Part shown: positions 1 through 10,034 of the stretch, one piece after another
How the letters are laid out: every line of letters begins with the position of its first letter
How positions within the stretch are numbered: the first letter of the stretch is position 1
DNA from: an uncultured Collinsella sp.
GTDB taxonomy: Bacteria > Actinomycetota > Coriobacteriia > Coriobacteriales > Coriobacteriaceae
Direction of reading: 5' to 3'
NCBI GenBank assembly: GCA_900554645.1
Contig: USIE01000013.1
Location: forward strand, 1-34,719
Length of the DNA: 34,719 nucleotides
Notes under the pieces: model-generated
Databases searched by the model: none
What the model saw: only the letters and a program-made list of their open reading frames with translations
Told to the model about the DNA's origin: nothing
Made by a program: the position numbers and the translations under genes

Positions 1-145
1 CGTTGGGGCCAGGCCCGATTTTGCCTCTTGACAATGTCCTGCTCATATTAAAAGGAACGTCCCCAAGTGCCGGCTTGACAGCTGCGGGGACGCCGATGTC
101 TTGGCAAAGCCAGCGAGCGAGTCGCATTTGAGACAAGGTGACGTG
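1..145. other. Non-coding segment downstream of the rpoD terminator
   Basis: No convincing gene is visible. The segment holds a 7-bp inverted repeat, CGTCCCC at 58-64 and GGGGACG at 86-92, next to an AAAAGGAACG motif. It looks like a piece of a dispersed palindromic repeat, but copies elsewhere cannot be checked from this window. A TTGACA at 28-33 has no acceptable -10 partner at normal spacing. Confidence 0.4.
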
Positions 146-180
146 AAACGAAAGGGCGCTGACCTTCTGGTCGCGCCCTT
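146..180 (-). terminator. Intrinsic terminator of the rimP-to-rpoD gene cluster
   Basis: AAGGGCGC (152-159) pairs with GCGCCCTT (173-180), and the stem continues inward as GACC (161-164) pairing with GGTC (169-172) around a TTCT loop, with a one-base bulge. Read on the minus strand the hairpin is followed by TTTCGTTTC, a moderately U-rich tail. It lies about 80 bp beyond the rpoD stop codon. Confidence 0.7.
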
Positions 181-228
181 GAAGTTGAACGTCAGATTGT
201 CCAAATGCGGCTCGCGCAGCGTCGGCTC

Positions 229-255
229 GTTACGCGGTTTGTAAAACCGCGTAAC
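229..255. repeat. Perfect 12-bp stem-loop directly after the rpoD stop
   Basis: GTTACGCGGTTT (229-240) and AAACCGCGTAAC (244-255) are perfect inverted copies around a 3-nt loop, starting two bases beyond the rpoD stop codon. No U-tract follows on either strand, so it is more likely a 3'-end stabilising structure or part of a two-hairpin termination region than a stand-alone terminator. Confidence 0.6.
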
Positions 256-257
256 AA

Positions 258-1607
258 TTAGCTCTCGATGTAGTCCTTCAATTTGCTCGAGCGGCTGGGG
301 TGGCGGAGCTTGGCCAAGGTCTTGGACTCGATCTGGCGGATACGCTCGCGCGTGACGCCAAACTCGCGGCCGACTTCCTCGAGCGTGCGGGGATGCCCGT
401 CGACAAGGCCAAAGCGCAGCTCGATAACCTTGCGCTCACGATCGGCAAGCGAGTCGAGCACCTGGGTGAGCTGCTCCTGCAGCATGGAGAAGCTGGCGGC
501 ATCGGGCGGAACGATAGCCTGGGAGTCCTCGATGAAGTCGCCCAGCTGGGAATCCTCTTCCTCGCCGATGGGGGTCTCGAGCGACACGGGCTCCTGCGAA
601 ATCTTCTGGATCTCGCGGACGCGGTCGGCGCTCATGTCCATCTCGGCACCGATCTCCTCAGGGGTCGGGTCGCGACCCAGGTCCTGAAGGAGCTGGCGCT
701 GCACGCGGACGAGCTTGTTGATGGTCTCGACCATATGCACGGGAATACGGATGGTACGGGCCTGATCGGCAATGGCGCGCGTAATGGCCTGACGGATCCA
801 CCACGTGGCGTACGTGGAGAACTTAAAGCCCTTCTGGTAGTCGAACTTCTCAACGGCGCGGATCAGACCGAGGTTGCCCTCCTGGATCAGGTCAAGGAAC
901 AGCATGCCGCGGCCGACATAGCGTTTGGCGATGGAGACGACCAGACGCAGGTTTGCGCTGATGAGTGCCTGCTTAGCTTCGAGGCCGACGTTCTCAATGC
1001 GCGTAAGACGACGCATCTCGGCACGCGTGAGCTCGAGCTCACCGGCATCGGCGGCCTCGAGCTTCTCGGTGGCCTCAAGACCGGCCTCGATCTTCATGGC
1101 CAGATCGACCTCTTCGGAGGCGGTCAGCAGGTCGACCTTGCCGATCTCTTTGAGGTACATACGAACCGGATCGCCGGTCAGCATCACCGTGGAGGCATCG
1201 ATGCCACGCACGCGGGAGCGTGAACGGGACGTGCGCACGGTGCGCTTCTTCTTGCTCTTGGAAGAACCCATCTCGGCATCGGCCTGACGGGCCATCTTGA
1301 GCTCGTGATCGTCGAGCGAGCCGGAATCGTGCTCGTCGTCGTCATCGAAATCGTCGGTATCGGTATCGTTATCGTCATCGTCGACGTCCATGGGGGCGTC
1401 GTCGTTACCGCTCGCGGAGATAATCTGGATGCCGCTGTTGCGCAGCGCGGAATACACCGCGGTGAGCTGCTCGTCAGAAACATCGATATCCTTCAGGGCG
1501 ACCTGAATCTCGTCCTCGGTTACCGAAGTCCTGTTTGAGCCGTTGCCCATGAGCTTTGCAACGTAGGATTCCAGCCCAGTACCCGTGCTCTCAGTCTTTT
1601 TTGGCAC
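258..1607 (-). CDS. rpoD: Primary sigma factor RpoD/SigA
   Basis: Housekeeping sigma-70 subunit that directs RNA polymerase to -10/-35 promoters. The C-terminal two thirds carry the family core: region 1.2 ([11 protein letters not shown]), region 2 with [19 protein letters not shown] and [14 protein letters not shown], region 3, and region 4 with its helix-turn-helix ([20 protein letters not shown]). The N-terminal part has a run of about 25 mostly Asp/Glu residues followed by a basic [16 protein letters not shown] patch, as in other actinobacterial primary sigmas. Start choice: an in-frame ATG at 1622 has no good ribosome binding site, whereas GTG at 1607 is preceded by AAGGGAG with 5-nt spacing, giving 449 aa (454 aa from the ATG). 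It lies about 95 bp behind dnaG, and a terminator follows. The identity is firm; only the start is uncertain. Confidence 0.95.
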   Translation of the reverse strand: MPKKTESTGTGLESYVAKLMGNGSNRTSVTEDEIQVALKDIDVSDEQLTAVYSALRNSGIQIISASGNDDAPMDVDDDDNDTDTDDFDDDDEHDSGSLDDHELKMARQADAEMGSSKSKKKRTVRTSRSRSRVRGIDASTVMLTGDPVRMYLKEIGKVDLLTASEEVDLAMKIEAGLEATEKLEAADAGELELTRAEMRRLTRIENVGLEAKQALISANLRLVVSIAKRYVGRGMLFLDLIQEGNLGLIRAVEKFDYQKGFKFSTYATWWIRQAITRAIADQARTIRIPVHMVETINKLVRVQRQLLQDLGRDPTPEEIGAEMDMSADRVREIQKISQEPVSLETPIGEEEDSQLGDFIEDSQAIVPPDAASFSMLQEQLTQVLDSLADRERKVIELRFGLVDGHPRTLEEVGREFGVTRERIRQIESKTLAKLRHPSRSSKLKDYIES

Positions 1608-1717
1608 AGATTCTCCCTTCATAGTCCACAGGACTCAATACTTTAGCACACACATTGACGTCTATACCCAAAAAGAGGACTGGATATAGGCGAGAATACG
1701 CTGGTTGACCACAACAT

Positions 1718-3826
1718 CTAGGCTTGTTCGATGCCTGCGGCCTCCGGGCCGATCAAACGGAACGGGTCCGCCACACCGCCGATCGACTTTTGCAGTTCGC
1801 GTTGACGCTGCGAATCTTGCGCGGCCTGAACGGTCAGCGCGCGACGGGCCTCATCATCGAGCGAACGGTCCTGGCGCAGCTTGGCCTGTGCGGCACGCAT
1901 GCGGCGTTTGATGGTGTAGAGCTCGAGCGTATCGAGCATAAACACGATGTTCGTCTCGGTGGGGTGCTTGCTCGTCGCCGAGATGCGCCCGGCACTCACA
2001 AGCGTTGCCGCCTCGGGACACACCGAGCGTGCCGCATCCATGCAGGCTGCAGGATCGGTTCCCGGCGGCGTTGCCAGAACGGCCCATGCGATGGACTCGT
2101 GACGTGGGTCAACCCACTCGATGGAGCAGATGCGGTCGGCATACGTGCGGAACAGGTCGGGGTAGCTCGTGAGCATGGTCAGCAGCTCGCGCTCCCCTGC
2201 CAAGGACTTGCGCTCTAGATCGGTCAAAACCATCGGCGCCGCCGCAGCCGGTGCGTTCGAACCATCAGGCACAGGCACAGCGCCCATACCATCAGGCACA
2301 TCGATCGGCGGCAGGTCGTCGACGACCTCCACGGGAGCGGCACCGTAGGCATCGAGCGGGACGTAGTCGTACGGCTCTTCTTCGACCGGCGCGGACACCG
2401 GCGGCGTAGCGCCCGATGCCCAAGCACCGCGACCGGCATCGCGAGAACCCGATGCCCGACCGCCCGCATTTCCAGAGCGCTCGGCCTGCGCCCGCTGGCG
2501 CTCGTAATTCTGCTCGCGACGACGCTCGGCATCTTCGCGCTTGGCGAAATCGCGAAACACGCGACCCGAACTCGCACGCACGGTCTCCAGATCCAAACCC
2601 AACAGGTCGGCAATCTGGATAAAGTACGTGTCGATCATATAGCTATCGCGCAGCGGATAGATAAGCGTCAGCGCATCTTCCAGCGCCTTGGCGCGACCGC
2701 CCGGCGTGGTGATGTCGCTCGACTCCTGCAGCGAACGGTAAACAAAGTCCATAAGCGGCTCGGCAGCGTCGATGCGCGCCTGCAGTGCCTCGCCACCATG
2801 CGCCGTGATGAACTCCATGGGATCGTTGCCGTCGGGTAGCACCACGCAGCGCAGATCCATCGAATCCTGCTCGATAAACTGAATCGCGCGACGGGCGGCC
2901 TTTTGACCGGCGGCGTCGCCATCGAACATATACACAATGCGCTTGGCAAAACGGGTGAGCGTCTTGACGTGATGCTCCGTGAGCGCGGTGCCCAGCGTAG
3001 CAACAACGTTTTTAATCCCCGCCTCCCAGCAGGCGATGCAGTCGGTATATCCCTCCACCACGATGGCGGTATCCTGCGCGACGATAAACTCCTTGGCCCA
3101 ATTAAAACCGTAGAGGTTTCGCTTTTTATGAAACACGCTCGTCTCGGCGGTGTTGAGATACTTAGGCTGGCCGTCGCCCATAATGCGACCGCCAAAGGCA
3201 ATGTTGTGACCCTGCTCGTCAAAGATGGGAAACATCACGCGATCGTAAAAGCGGTCGGCGAGCTGTCCGCGCCCGCGGCTCACGGCAACGTTGGCATCGA
3301 TCATCTCCTGCGGAGTAAAACCCGCCTGGGACAGGTGTGACACCAGCGCGTTACGGCCCGGCGCAAAGCCCAGACAGTAGCGGCGGCAGACGTCGCCGCC
3401 CATGCCGCGGCTGGCAAAGTACTCGCGCGGACGGCCGTCCTTACCGCGCATAAGCATGGTGTGATAGAACTGGGCGGTCTCGGCGCACAAATCGTAGATG
3501 CGGGCACGCTTGGTACCGCGCTCGCGATAAGCGCCGGTATCGTGCAGCTCAATGCCGGCACGGTCGGCCAAGTAACGGATTGACTCGGGAAAGCTCAGGT
3601 TCTCGCGCTTCATGATATACGTGAAAACGTCGCCACCCTCGCCGCAGCCAAAGCAATGCCACACCTGCGTGGCGGGGATAATGTGGAAGGACGGCGTCTT
3701 TTCGCCATGGAAGGGGCAGCATCCCCAAAACTCATGGCCGCGGGGCTTGAGCTCGACCGTTTCCTGCACGATAGCAACCAGGTCGGACGCAGCGCGTACC
3801 TGATCTTTTTCCTCATCGCTAATCAC
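1718..3826 (-). CDS. dnaG: DNA primase DnaG
   Basis: Synthesises RNA primers at the replication fork in association with the DnaB helicase. The N-terminal CHC2 zinc site is visible (C37, H40, C58, C61, in CPFHGEKTPSFH and WHCFGCG). The RNA polymerase core follows with RDRFYDRVMFPI-type residues, and the TOPRIM domain has E258 in VVEGYTD and D302/D304 in MFDGDAAGQKA. A low-complexity Arg/Gly/Pro-rich linker (about residues 425-530) separates the core from the C-terminal helicase-binding domain, which makes the protein (702 aa) about 100 residues longer than typical primases. The start is a GTG overlapping the ribF stop by 8 bp, which indicates translational coupling; rpoD follows. dnaG-rpoD adjacency is the classical macromolecular synthesis arrangement, here without rpsU. 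Confidence 0.96.
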   Translation of the reverse strand: MISDEEKDQVRAASDLVAIVQETVELKPRGHEFWGCCPFHGEKTPSFHIIPATQVWHCFGCGEGGDVFTYIMKRENLSFPESIRYLADRAGIELHDTGAYRERGTKRARIYDLCAETAQFYHTMLMRGKDGRPREYFASRGMGGDVCRRYCLGFAPGRNALVSHLSQAGFTPQEMIDANVAVSRGRGQLADRFYDRVMFPIFDEQGHNIAFGGRIMGDGQPKYLNTAETSVFHKKRNLYGFNWAKEFIVAQDTAIVVEGYTDCIACWEAGIKNVVATLGTALTEHHVKTLTRFAKRIVYMFDGDAAGQKAARRAIQFIEQDSMDLRCVVLPDGNDPMEFITAHGGEALQARIDAAEPLMDFVYRSLQESSDITTPGGRAKALEDALTLIYPLRDSYMIDTYFIQIADLLGLDLETVRASSGRVFRDFAKREDAERRREQNYERQRAQAERSGNAGGRASGSRDAGRGAWASGATPPVSAPVEEEPYDYVPLDAYGAAPVEVVDDLPPIDVPDGMGAVPVPDGSNAPAAAAPMVLTDLERKSLAGERELLTMLTSYPDLFRTYADRICSIEWVDPRHESIAWAVLATPPGTDPAACMDAARSVCPEAATLVSAGRISATSKHPTETNIVFMLDTLELYTIKRRMRAAQAKLRQDRSLDDEARRALTVQAAQDSQRQRELQKSIGGVADPFRLIGPEAAGIEQA

Positions 3827-4826
3827 GAATGCTCACCCCCTGCTCACCCAAGTTGTGACGAATGTCCTCGATATTACCCTCGACGGTCGCGATCAACTCA
3901 TCCAGCGAATCGAACACGCGCGAGGGACGCAGCCAGCGCGTAAACGCCAGCGAAACAGAAGCGCCGTACAGGTCTCCCGTATATCCAATTAAGTTAGCCT
4001 CGAGATGCGCAGATGCCGCATCGTCGGCATACGTTGGCGGCAGGCCGACGTTCACGGCAGCGGGCCACGCGGTGTCATCGACCAGCACCAGACCCTCATA
4101 CACGCCATCGGCTGGCACCTGAATACCGTCGGGAACCTGCAGGTTTGCCGTGGGAAAGCCCATGCCAGAGCCCTCGTGACGGCCGCGAATAACACCGCCA
4201 CGCACCATATACGGACGGCCGAGTAACTCAGCAGCAAGCTCCACATGGCCCTGTCCCAGCTCGTGACGAATGCGGGTGGCGCAAATGGCCTCACCGCCCT
4301 CGCAAAGCAAGTCGTGCCCGTATACGTCAACGCCGCGCTCGGCACCCCAGGCGCGCATCTCGTCAACACCAGAAGCACCGCCACGACCCAGCCTAAAGTC
4401 GCTGCCAACGCGAATCGAGCGAATGTCGACCAGACGCGACACCAGCGAGAGAAAAGCAACATGGTCAAGCGCCGCAACCTCAGGCGTAAAGGGAACGGCC
4501 ACCACCGCATCGACCCCAGTTTGAGCCAGGGCATGCAGACGGTCGGCCGTCGTCATCAATTTTTGAGCGGGCGAAGGGCTCACCACGACGTCCGGGTCGG
4601 GATCGAAGGTAACTACGACCGCCTTGCAGCCATGGGCACGGGCATCACGGACAAGCGCCGCAATGAGCTCCTGGTGTCCACGGTGCACGCCATCGAACAC
4701 GCCGATGGCAATCGATGCGGCACCCAGGTGCTCACACTTATCAAACACATCGGCAGTAACGATGCGAGCCTCGTCCGACTCGCCCGCGAAAAAGATACGC
4801 GCGAGCTCGCGAGCGGACAACATCAT
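3819..4826 (-). CDS. ribF: Bifunctional riboflavin kinase / FAD synthetase RibF
   Basis: Converts riboflavin to FMN and then FAD. The N-terminal nucleotidyltransferase domain has the IGVFDGVHRGHQ motif (residues 41-52; H48 and H51 of the nucleotide-binding signature) and the VTFDPDP segment. The C-terminal flavokinase domain has GMGFPTANLQVP, the PTAN signature, and the usual terminal helices. At 335 aa it has normal family length. The ATG overlaps the truB stop as ATGA, and the gene's own stop overlaps the dnaG start by 8 bp, so it sits in the middle of a coupled operon. The truB-ribF pair is common in bacteria; rpsO, which often accompanies it, is absent here. Confidence 0.95.
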   Translation of the reverse strand: MMLSARELARIFFAGESDEARIVTADVFDKCEHLGAASIAIGVFDGVHRGHQELIAALVRDARAHGCKAVVVTFDPDPDVVVSPSPAQKLMTTADRLHALAQTGVDAVVAVPFTPEVAALDHVAFLSLVSRLVDIRSIRVGSDFRLGRGGASGVDEMRAWGAERGVDVYGHDLLCEGGEAICATRIRHELGQGHVELAAELLGRPYMVRGGVIRGRHEGSGMGFPTANLQVPDGIQVPADGVYEGLVLVDDTAWPAAVNVGLPPTYADDAASAHLEANLIGYTGDLYGASVSLAFTRWLRPSRVFDSLDELIATVEGNIEDIRHNLGEQGVSIRD

Positions 4827-5755
4827 CGAACACCGCCGATTGCCTGCGGAAACACGTGCTCCATGACAAAGCGGCCACCCTCAATGCGGGCGAGCGCCTT
4901 GAGTCCCCCATCGAGCACCAGCGCAAACGGCGCCTTCGAGGCACCGAAATCGGCAAGCGCACGCTCAACGGGAATGCGTCGGCCGCAGAGAAGGTCGTCG
5001 GCAAGATTGCCCGGCAAGTCAACACGTGTGGCGCCCAGGGCCGCAATGGGATCCAGGGCAAAGCCAGCCGCGGACTCAGGAGAAAGCTCCTCGACCGCAT
5101 GACAGGCGCCAATGGAAACAACACCGGAGGCCGTGCGGCGCAGCGCGGAAATGTGCGCGGCGCTCTCGCAGGCGCGGCCCAAGTCGCGAGCGAGCGCACG
5201 GATATAGGTGCCCTTGCTTACCGAAAACGCCACGGTCCACACACACGTATCACCCTCGCCGCCCACGGCGATCAGGTCGGCGGCATAAACCTCGACGGGG
5301 CGCGGAGGTAGGTCCACCGCATTGCCCTCGCGAGCAGACTTGTAGGCGCGAACGCCATTGACCGAGATAGCCGAAAACGCCGGCGGCACCTGCATCTGCG
5401 GACCCAGCATGGCGGCCAAGTGCTCACGGGCATAGGCAGGATCGCGGAGCCCGTTGGCAACAGCCACTGTGCGGACCGCCTCGCCCTCCGCATCATCGGT
5501 ATTGGTCTCGGCACCAAACGAAATGTCGGCGACATAGCTTTTGGTATCGAGGGTTAGCATACCCAGCAGACGGGTGGCCTGGCCCACGCCCACCACCATG
5601 ACACCCGATGCCATGGGGTCGAGCGTGCCGGCATGGCCGACACGCCGCTCATGGAGGGCGCGCCGGCATTGCGAGACCACATCGTGGGACGTGCATCCCA
5701 CCGGCTTATCGACGGCGAGCAGCATATTCAGTTGTGAAGGCGTACGACGAGCCAT
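4823..5755 (-). CDS. truB: tRNA pseudouridine-55 synthase TruB
   Basis: Isomerises U55 to pseudouridine in the T-loop of tRNAs. The signature LLAVDKPVGCTSHDVV is followed by RVGHAGTLDPMASGVMVVG, with D46 as the catalytic aspartate. YVADISFGAETNTDDAEG and KGTYIRALARDLG are further conserved TruB blocks. Length (310 aa) matches bacterial TruB, with a short PUA-like C-terminal part. A slightly later start at M11 (MLLAVDKP) is possible. It starts 15 bp after the nrnA stop and overlaps ribF by 4 bp (ATGA). Confidence 0.95.
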   Translation of the reverse strand: MARRTPSQLNMLLAVDKPVGCTSHDVVSQCRRALHERRVGHAGTLDPMASGVMVVGVGQATRLLGMLTLDTKSYVADISFGAETNTDDAEGEAVRTVAVANGLRDPAYAREHLAAMLGPQMQVPPAFSAISVNGVRAYKSAREGNAVDLPPRPVEVYAADLIAVGGEGDTCVWTVAFSVSKGTYIRALARDLGRACESAAHISALRRTASGVVSIGACHAVEELSPESAAGFALDPIAALGATRVDLPGNLADDLLCGRRIPVERALADFGASKAPFALVLDGGLKALARIEGGRFVMEHVFPQAIGGVR

Positions 5756-5770
5756 GTACCATCCAAAAAG

Positions 5771-6814
5771 TTAAAGCTCGACGGTCACCGAAGCGGGATC
5801 CTCCCCTACCAGCTCGGCCAGCATGGGAAGTGCCACGGCGAGCGTCTCGCGAATTGTTCCGTTGTTGGAAAAGCCGGCGGCGGCATGATGCCCGCCACCG
5901 CCAAAGTTGGCAGCAATCTCGGACACATCGAGGTCGCCCTTGGAGCGCAGGTTGCCACGCACCTTGGTATCGCCCTCAATGCCCTTTAAGAACATGCAGA
6001 CCTCGACGCCCATCACCGAACGCACCACATCGACCAGGCCGTCGCACTCGTCCGAGGTGACGCCGCAGGCCTCAAGGTCGCTCTGGTAGGCATAGCTATA
6101 CGCCACGCGCCCATGCGCGACCGTCTTAATGCGACCCATGACAATGGACTTGAGGTGCAAAAACTCAACGCGCATGCTCTGATAAACCTCGAGCGCAACG
6201 CGCGCCGGGTCGGCACCGTGGGCAACCAGACGCGAGGCCGCATGGAATGCGGCGGCATCGGCGTTTTGGTACTGGAAACGACCGGTATCGGTAACCAAGC
6301 CACACAGCAGACAGGTCGCAACGCCATCACGTGCGACAATGCCACAATTGTCCAAGAACCGGTCGATGATCATAGCGCAGGCTGCAGCTTCGACGCGCCT
6401 CAGACTGAGCTCGGCAAACTCCTCGCGCGCTGGATGGTGATCGAAGCACACCACATGCGCCGATCGACGCAGCACCTCGGCGGAGTTGTTCAGGCGTTCG
6501 ACGACCGGCACGTCCACCGAGATGAACAGGTCCGGATTGCCGGTGTACGCAGATGCCGGCACCAGGCGATCGGAGCCTTCCATAAAGCGGTAGATGCGCG
6601 GAACCGGGTCATCGTCTGCCAGCAGCAGCGCAATATCCTTGTTGGGGAAAAACTTCATGAGCGAAAGGCCCAGACCCAATACAGAGCCCAAGGCATCGCC
6701 ATCGGGAGAAGTGTGTCCCGAAATCGCAATGGAGGACGCACCCTCGATGAGCTCGAGGATGCGTCGCTGAATATCTGCAGACTCGCACGAGGCGAGGTCG
6801 GCGGAATTAGTCAT
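5771..6814 (-). CDS. nrnA: DHH/DHHA1 phosphoesterase, NrnA-type oligoribonuclease / pAp phosphatase
   Basis: Predicted Mn-dependent enzyme that degrades short RNA oligonucleotides (and, in this family, pGpG and 3'-phosphoadenosine 5'-phosphate). Visible motifs are GHTSPDGDALGS (H34, D38, D40), a central aspartate around SVDVP, the DHH motif CFDHHPA (D125-H126-H127) and the C-terminal DHHA1 substrate motif GGGGHHAAAG (305-314). The length of 347 aa is slightly above the typical 310-325. The start overlaps the rbfA stop by 8 bp. rbfA-nrnA-truB-ribF is a conserved neighbourhood in Gram-positive bacteria. Because NrnA-type enzymes can clear pGpG, the enzyme may also matter for c-di-GMP turnover if the PelD-like protein in this window senses that nucleotide; this is inference. 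Confidence 0.9.
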   Translation of the reverse strand: MTNSADLASCESADIQRRILELIEGASSIAISGHTSPDGDALGSVLGLGLSLMKFFPNKDIALLLADDDPVPRIYRFMEGSDRLVPASAYTGNPDLFISVDVPVVERLNNSAEVLRRSAHVVCFDHHPAREEFAELSLRRVEAAACAMIIDRFLDNCGIVARDGVATCLLCGLVTDTGRFQYQNADAAAFHAASRLVAHGADPARVALEVYQSMRVEFLHLKSIVMGRIKTVAHGRVAYSYAYQSDLEACGVTSDECDGLVDVVRSVMGVEVCMFLKGIEGDTKVRGNLRSKGDLDVSEIAANFGGGGHHAAAGFSNNGTIRETLAVALPMLAELVGEDPASVTVEL

Positions 6815-7217
6815 CTAAAGCTGCCTCCTGGGCGGCATCCGCTATCGGATAGCCGTCCTCGTCCTTTTCGATCGCAAGCGTGGCGGGAACGTTTTCCAGC
6901 GCACGCGTGATGCGCTCGGCCTCATCGGTCGAGCGATCGATGCGAAAATCGAGCTCGGGCGTGACACGCCAATCGAGCGAGCGAGCCAACAGGCTGCGAA
7001 TACGGCCCTTGGCGCTTGCGAGCGCCTCCATGACCTCGTCGTAGCGACTCGCATCGCACGACACGTACACACGCGCGAACGAACGGTCCACCGCGACCTC
7101 GACCGCGGTCAAAGTAACCAGGTCGAGACGCGGATCGGAAACCTCAAAGAGCAGGATATAACCGAGCTTCTCGCGAAGCTGCTCGCCCAGACGGCGGGTT
7201 GCCTGCGTTTGCTTCAT
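6807..7217 (-). CDS. rbfA: 30S ribosome-binding factor RbfA
   Basis: Small KH-fold assembly factor that binds the 30S subunit during 16S rRNA 5'-end maturation. The protein begins MKQTQATRRLGEQLREKLG and contains the conserved VSDPRLDLVTLTAVEV and FARVYVS blocks followed by the RSLLARSLDWRVTPELDFRID region. It is 136 aa, a normal length. The reading frame stays open far upstream into infB, but the ATG at 7217 is chosen because the homologous sequence begins there and a GGGGG-type ribosome binding site precedes it. It lies 11 bp after infB and overlaps nrnA by 8 bp. Confidence 0.94.
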   Translation of the reverse strand: MKQTQATRRLGEQLREKLGYILLFEVSDPRLDLVTLTAVEVAVDRSFARVYVSCDASRYDEVMEALASAKGRIRSLLARSLDWRVTPELDFRIDRSTDEAERITRALENVPATLAIEKDEDGYPIADAAQEAALDD

Positions 7218-7228
7218 AGAGCTACCCC

Positions 7229-9943
7229 CTACTCGGTACGGGCAACCTGGTCGATGCGGTAACCCTCGATCTGGTCGCCGGGCTTGATGTCCTGGAAGTT
7301 CTCCAGGCCAATGCCGCCCTCGGAACCGCTCTTGAGGCTCTTGGCCTCGTCCTTGTAGTGGCGCATCGAGGCGATCTTGCCGTTGAAGACCACGATACCG
7401 TCGCGCACCAGGCGCACGGAATCGGTCGCGGCGATCTCGCCCTCTTCGACGCGGACACCGGCGGCGATACCGACTTTGGGCACCTTGAAGGTGTCCAGGA
7501 CAGTCGCGGTACCCGTGGCGACCTCGACCTCTGTGGGCTTGAGCATGCCGATACGGGCGGCGTCGAGCTCCTCGAGGCACTTATAGATGACGTCGTAGCA
7601 ACGGATCTCGACGCCCTCGCGCTCGGCGGCGGAGCGGGCCTTACCGTCGGGACGGACGCCAAATCCGATGATGATGGCGTTGGAAGCGTCGGCCAGGACG
7701 ACGTCGGTCTCGTTGATGGCGCCAACGGCGGAGTGGATCGTGTTGATGCGGACCTCGGACTGATCCATCTTGTCGAGCGAGTCCTGAAGGGCCTCGATAG
7801 AGCCCTGGACGTCGGCCTTGATGATCAGGTTGAGCTCCTTGACCTCGGCGTCGGCGATGGTCTCGAAGAGGTTCTCGAGCGTGACGTGCTTGACGCGGCT
7901 CTGCTCCTCGATACGGGCCTTGAGCGAACGCTCGTCGGCAAGGGCGCGAGCCTCGCGCTCGTCCTCGAACACGCGGAACTCGTCACCGGCGTTGGGCACG
8001 GACTGCAGACCCAGGATCTCGACAGCGTCGGAGGGACCGGCCTCGGTGACGGCGCGACCCTTGGGGTCGAGCATAGCGCGGACGCGGCCGTAGGTAAGAC
8101 CAGCGACCAGCGTATCGCCCACGTGCAGGGTACCGCGGGTCACGAGCACGGTAGCGACCGAGCCGCGGCCCTTGTCGAGCTTGGCCTCGAGGACGTTGCC
8201 GGAGGCAAAGGTGTCCGGGTTGGCCTTGAGCTCGAGCACGTCTGCCTGAAGCAGCACGGTCTCCAGAAGGTCGTCGATACCGATCTTCTGCTTGGCCGAG
8301 ATGTTGACGAACATGTTCTGTCCGCCCCACTCCTCGGGGATGACGCCGTACTCGGTGAGTTCCTGACGCACACGATCGGGGTTGGCGCCGGGCTTATCGA
8401 TCTTGTTGACGGCAACGACAATGGGTACGCCGGCGGCCTTGGCGTGGTTGATCGACTCAACCGTCTGGGGCATGACGCCGTCGTCGGCGGCGACGATCAG
8501 GATGACGATGTCGGTCACCTTGGCGCCACGGGCACGCATGGCCGTAAAGGTAGCGTGACCCGGGGTATCGATGAAGGTGATCTTACGGTCGTTGATCATG
8601 ACCTGCGAAGCGCCGATGGCCTGCGTAATGCCGCCCGCCTCGCCGGCAGCAACGCCGGTGTGACGGATGGCGTCGAGCAGCGACGTCTTACCGTGGTCGA
8701 CATGGCCCATGACGGTGACGACCGGGGCGCGCGGCTTAAGGTCGGCGGGATCATCGTAGAACGAGAAGGTGTTCTCCTCCTCAGGGGTGATGATCTTGAT
8801 CTGACGGCCCAGGTCGTCGGCAACGAGCTCGACGAGGTCGTCGGACATGGACTGCGTCATGGTGAGCGGCGTACCCAGCAGGAACAGGCGCTTGATGATG
8901 TCGTTGGCCGGAACGTCGAGCGCCTCGGCAAGCTCCTGGACGGTAACGCCCTGGGAGACCTTGATGGCATCGAGGTCCTCGGGGTTCACGCCCTGGGCCA
9001 GCGCCTCCTCTATCTTGCGCTCCTCCTGAGCCTTGGCAGCCTCGCGCTCGCGCTTCTCCTTGCGCTTCTTGCGGCGACCGGTGGACTCGCGAGAGGCCTC
9101 CTCGACGGCAGCACGAGCCTCCTCGAGCACCTTCTCGCGGCTGTACTCCTCGGCTTCGCGAGCCATGCGGCTGTAGTGGTCCTCTTCGTTGTTGTGACCG
9201 CCCTTGCGCTTCTTGCCCTTGCCCTGCTTATCGGGGTTGGGGAAGTCCATGCCGGCAGCGACGTTGTTGCTGGCGTTAGTGCGATGACTGTGCGGACGGC
9301 TCTCGGAGGCGTTGCGCTCGGAGTTGTTGTCGGAGGCGTTGCGATCGTTACGACGGCCACCGCGGCGGTCGTTGTTGCCGCCACGACGGTTACCGCGCTC
9401 TGCGGCGCGCTCGGCCTTGGCCTTGTCCTCGGCGTCCTTCTTCTCCTTGAGCACGGTCTCCTGTGCGGCGATCTGGTCGAGCAGCGAACGGAAGCGCGAA
9501 CCGGAGTCGGAAGCGGGAACGGCGCGGCGCTGGGCCTCGCGGGCGGCCTCCTCCTTCTCGCGGGCAAGGCGCTCCTGCTCGGCCTTCTTCTTGGCCTCGG
9601 CCTCGGCGCGGGCAGCCTCCTCGGCAGCCTGGGCTGCAGCAAACTGGCGACGCTCCTCCTCGCGGGCCTTCTCGGCGGCGATGCGCTCGCGCTCGGCCTC
9701 GGCGGCGCGAGCGGCCTCCTCGGCGGCAGCTGCCTGCTCCTCGGCCTGCTTGGCGGCCTCGACTTCCTGGGCGCGGGCCTCGATCACCGAGGCGAGCTGC
9801 TTGCGGACCATGGCGACATAAGCGTCCTCCAAGGTGGAGGAAGCGGACTTAGCGGGAATCTTCATATCGGCGAGATGACCCATCAGTTCCTTGGAGGTCA
9901 TGCCGAACTCTTTGGCCAGGGTGGACACACGGACTTTTGCCAT
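7229..9943 (-). CDS. infB: Translation initiation factor IF-2
   Basis: GTPase that places initiator fMet-tRNA on the 30S subunit. The N-terminal IF2_N module ([21 protein letters not shown]) is followed by about 250 residues of Ala/Glu/Arg-rich coiled coil and an Asn/Arg/Gly-rich stretch, then a second IF2_N-like module ([21 protein letters not shown]). The G domain shows [11 protein letters not shown] (G1, about residue 410), DTPGHATF (G3) and NKIDKPGAN (G4), and is followed by domains II-IV. At 904 aa it is a long, actinobacterial-style IF-2. The ATG has an AGGTGA ribosome binding site. It is separated from nusA by 91 bp, where the usual ylxR gene is missing. Confidence 0.97.
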   Translation of the reverse strand: MAKVRVSTLAKEFGMTSKELMGHLADMKIPAKSASSTLEDAYVAMVRKQLASVIEARAQEVEAAKQAEEQAAAAEEAARAAEAERERIAAEKAREEERRQFAAAQAAEEAARAEAEAKKKAEQERLAREKEEAAREAQRRAVPASDSGSRFRSLLDQIAAQETVLKEKKDAEDKAKAERAAERGNRRGGNNDRRGGRRNDRNASDNNSERNASESRPHSHRTNASNNVAAGMDFPNPDKQGKGKKRKGGHNNEEDHYSRMAREAEEYSREKVLEEARAAVEEASRESTGRRKKRKEKREREAAKAQEERKIEEALAQGVNPEDLDAIKVSQGVTVQELAEALDVPANDIIKRLFLLGTPLTMTQSMSDDLVELVADDLGRQIKIITPEEENTFSFYDDPADLKPRAPVVTVMGHVDHGKTSLLDAIRHTGVAAGEAGGITQAIGASQVMINDRKITFIDTPGHATFTAMRARGAKVTDIVILIVAADDGVMPQTVESINHAKAAGVPIVVAVNKIDKPGANPDRVRQELTEYGVIPEEWGGQNMFVNISAKQKIGIDDLLETVLLQADVLELKANPDTFASGNVLEAKLDKGRGSVATVLVTRGTLHVGDTLVAGLTYGRVRAMLDPKGRAVTEAGPSDAVEILGLQSVPNAGDEFRVFEDEREARALADERSLKARIEEQSRVKHVTLENLFETIADAEVKELNLIIKADVQGSIEALQDSLDKMDQSEVRINTIHSAVGAINETDVVLADASNAIIIGFGVRPDGKARSAAEREGVEIRCYDVIYKCLEELDAARIGMLKPTEVEVATGTATVLDTFKVPKVGIAAGVRVEEGEIAATDSVRLVRDGIVVFNGKIASMRHYKDEAKSLKSGSEGGIGLENFQDIKPGDQIEGYRIDQVARTE

Positions 9944-9964
9944 ATGACTTCACCTACCCTTTCT

Positions 9965-10025
9965 GGCACCTTGGGTGCCTAGAGACTGAACGAGCGTGGG
10001 AGACGCGCCGGGACCCGCCCGGCGC
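9965..10025 (-). promoter_or_regulatory. Two GC-rich hairpins in the nusA-infB spacer
   Basis: The 91-bp spacer has GGCACC (9965-9970)/GGTGCC (9974-9979) around a 3-nt loop, and GCGCCGGG (10005-10012)/CCCGGCGC (10018-10025) around a 5-nt loop. Neither is followed by a U-run on the minus strand, so full termination is unlikely. RNA processing, pausing or differential expression of infB relative to nusA is possible. Confidence 0.45.
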
Positions 10026-10034
10026 AAGCGCGCG

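Noticed and set aside
7358..9982. Very long open frame on the plus strand opposite infB
   Set aside because: It mirrors infB exactly, has a Leu/Gly/Val-rich composition typical of antisense frames in GC-rich DNA, and shows no family motif. The same applies to the long plus-strand frame at 12013-14730 opposite leuS.
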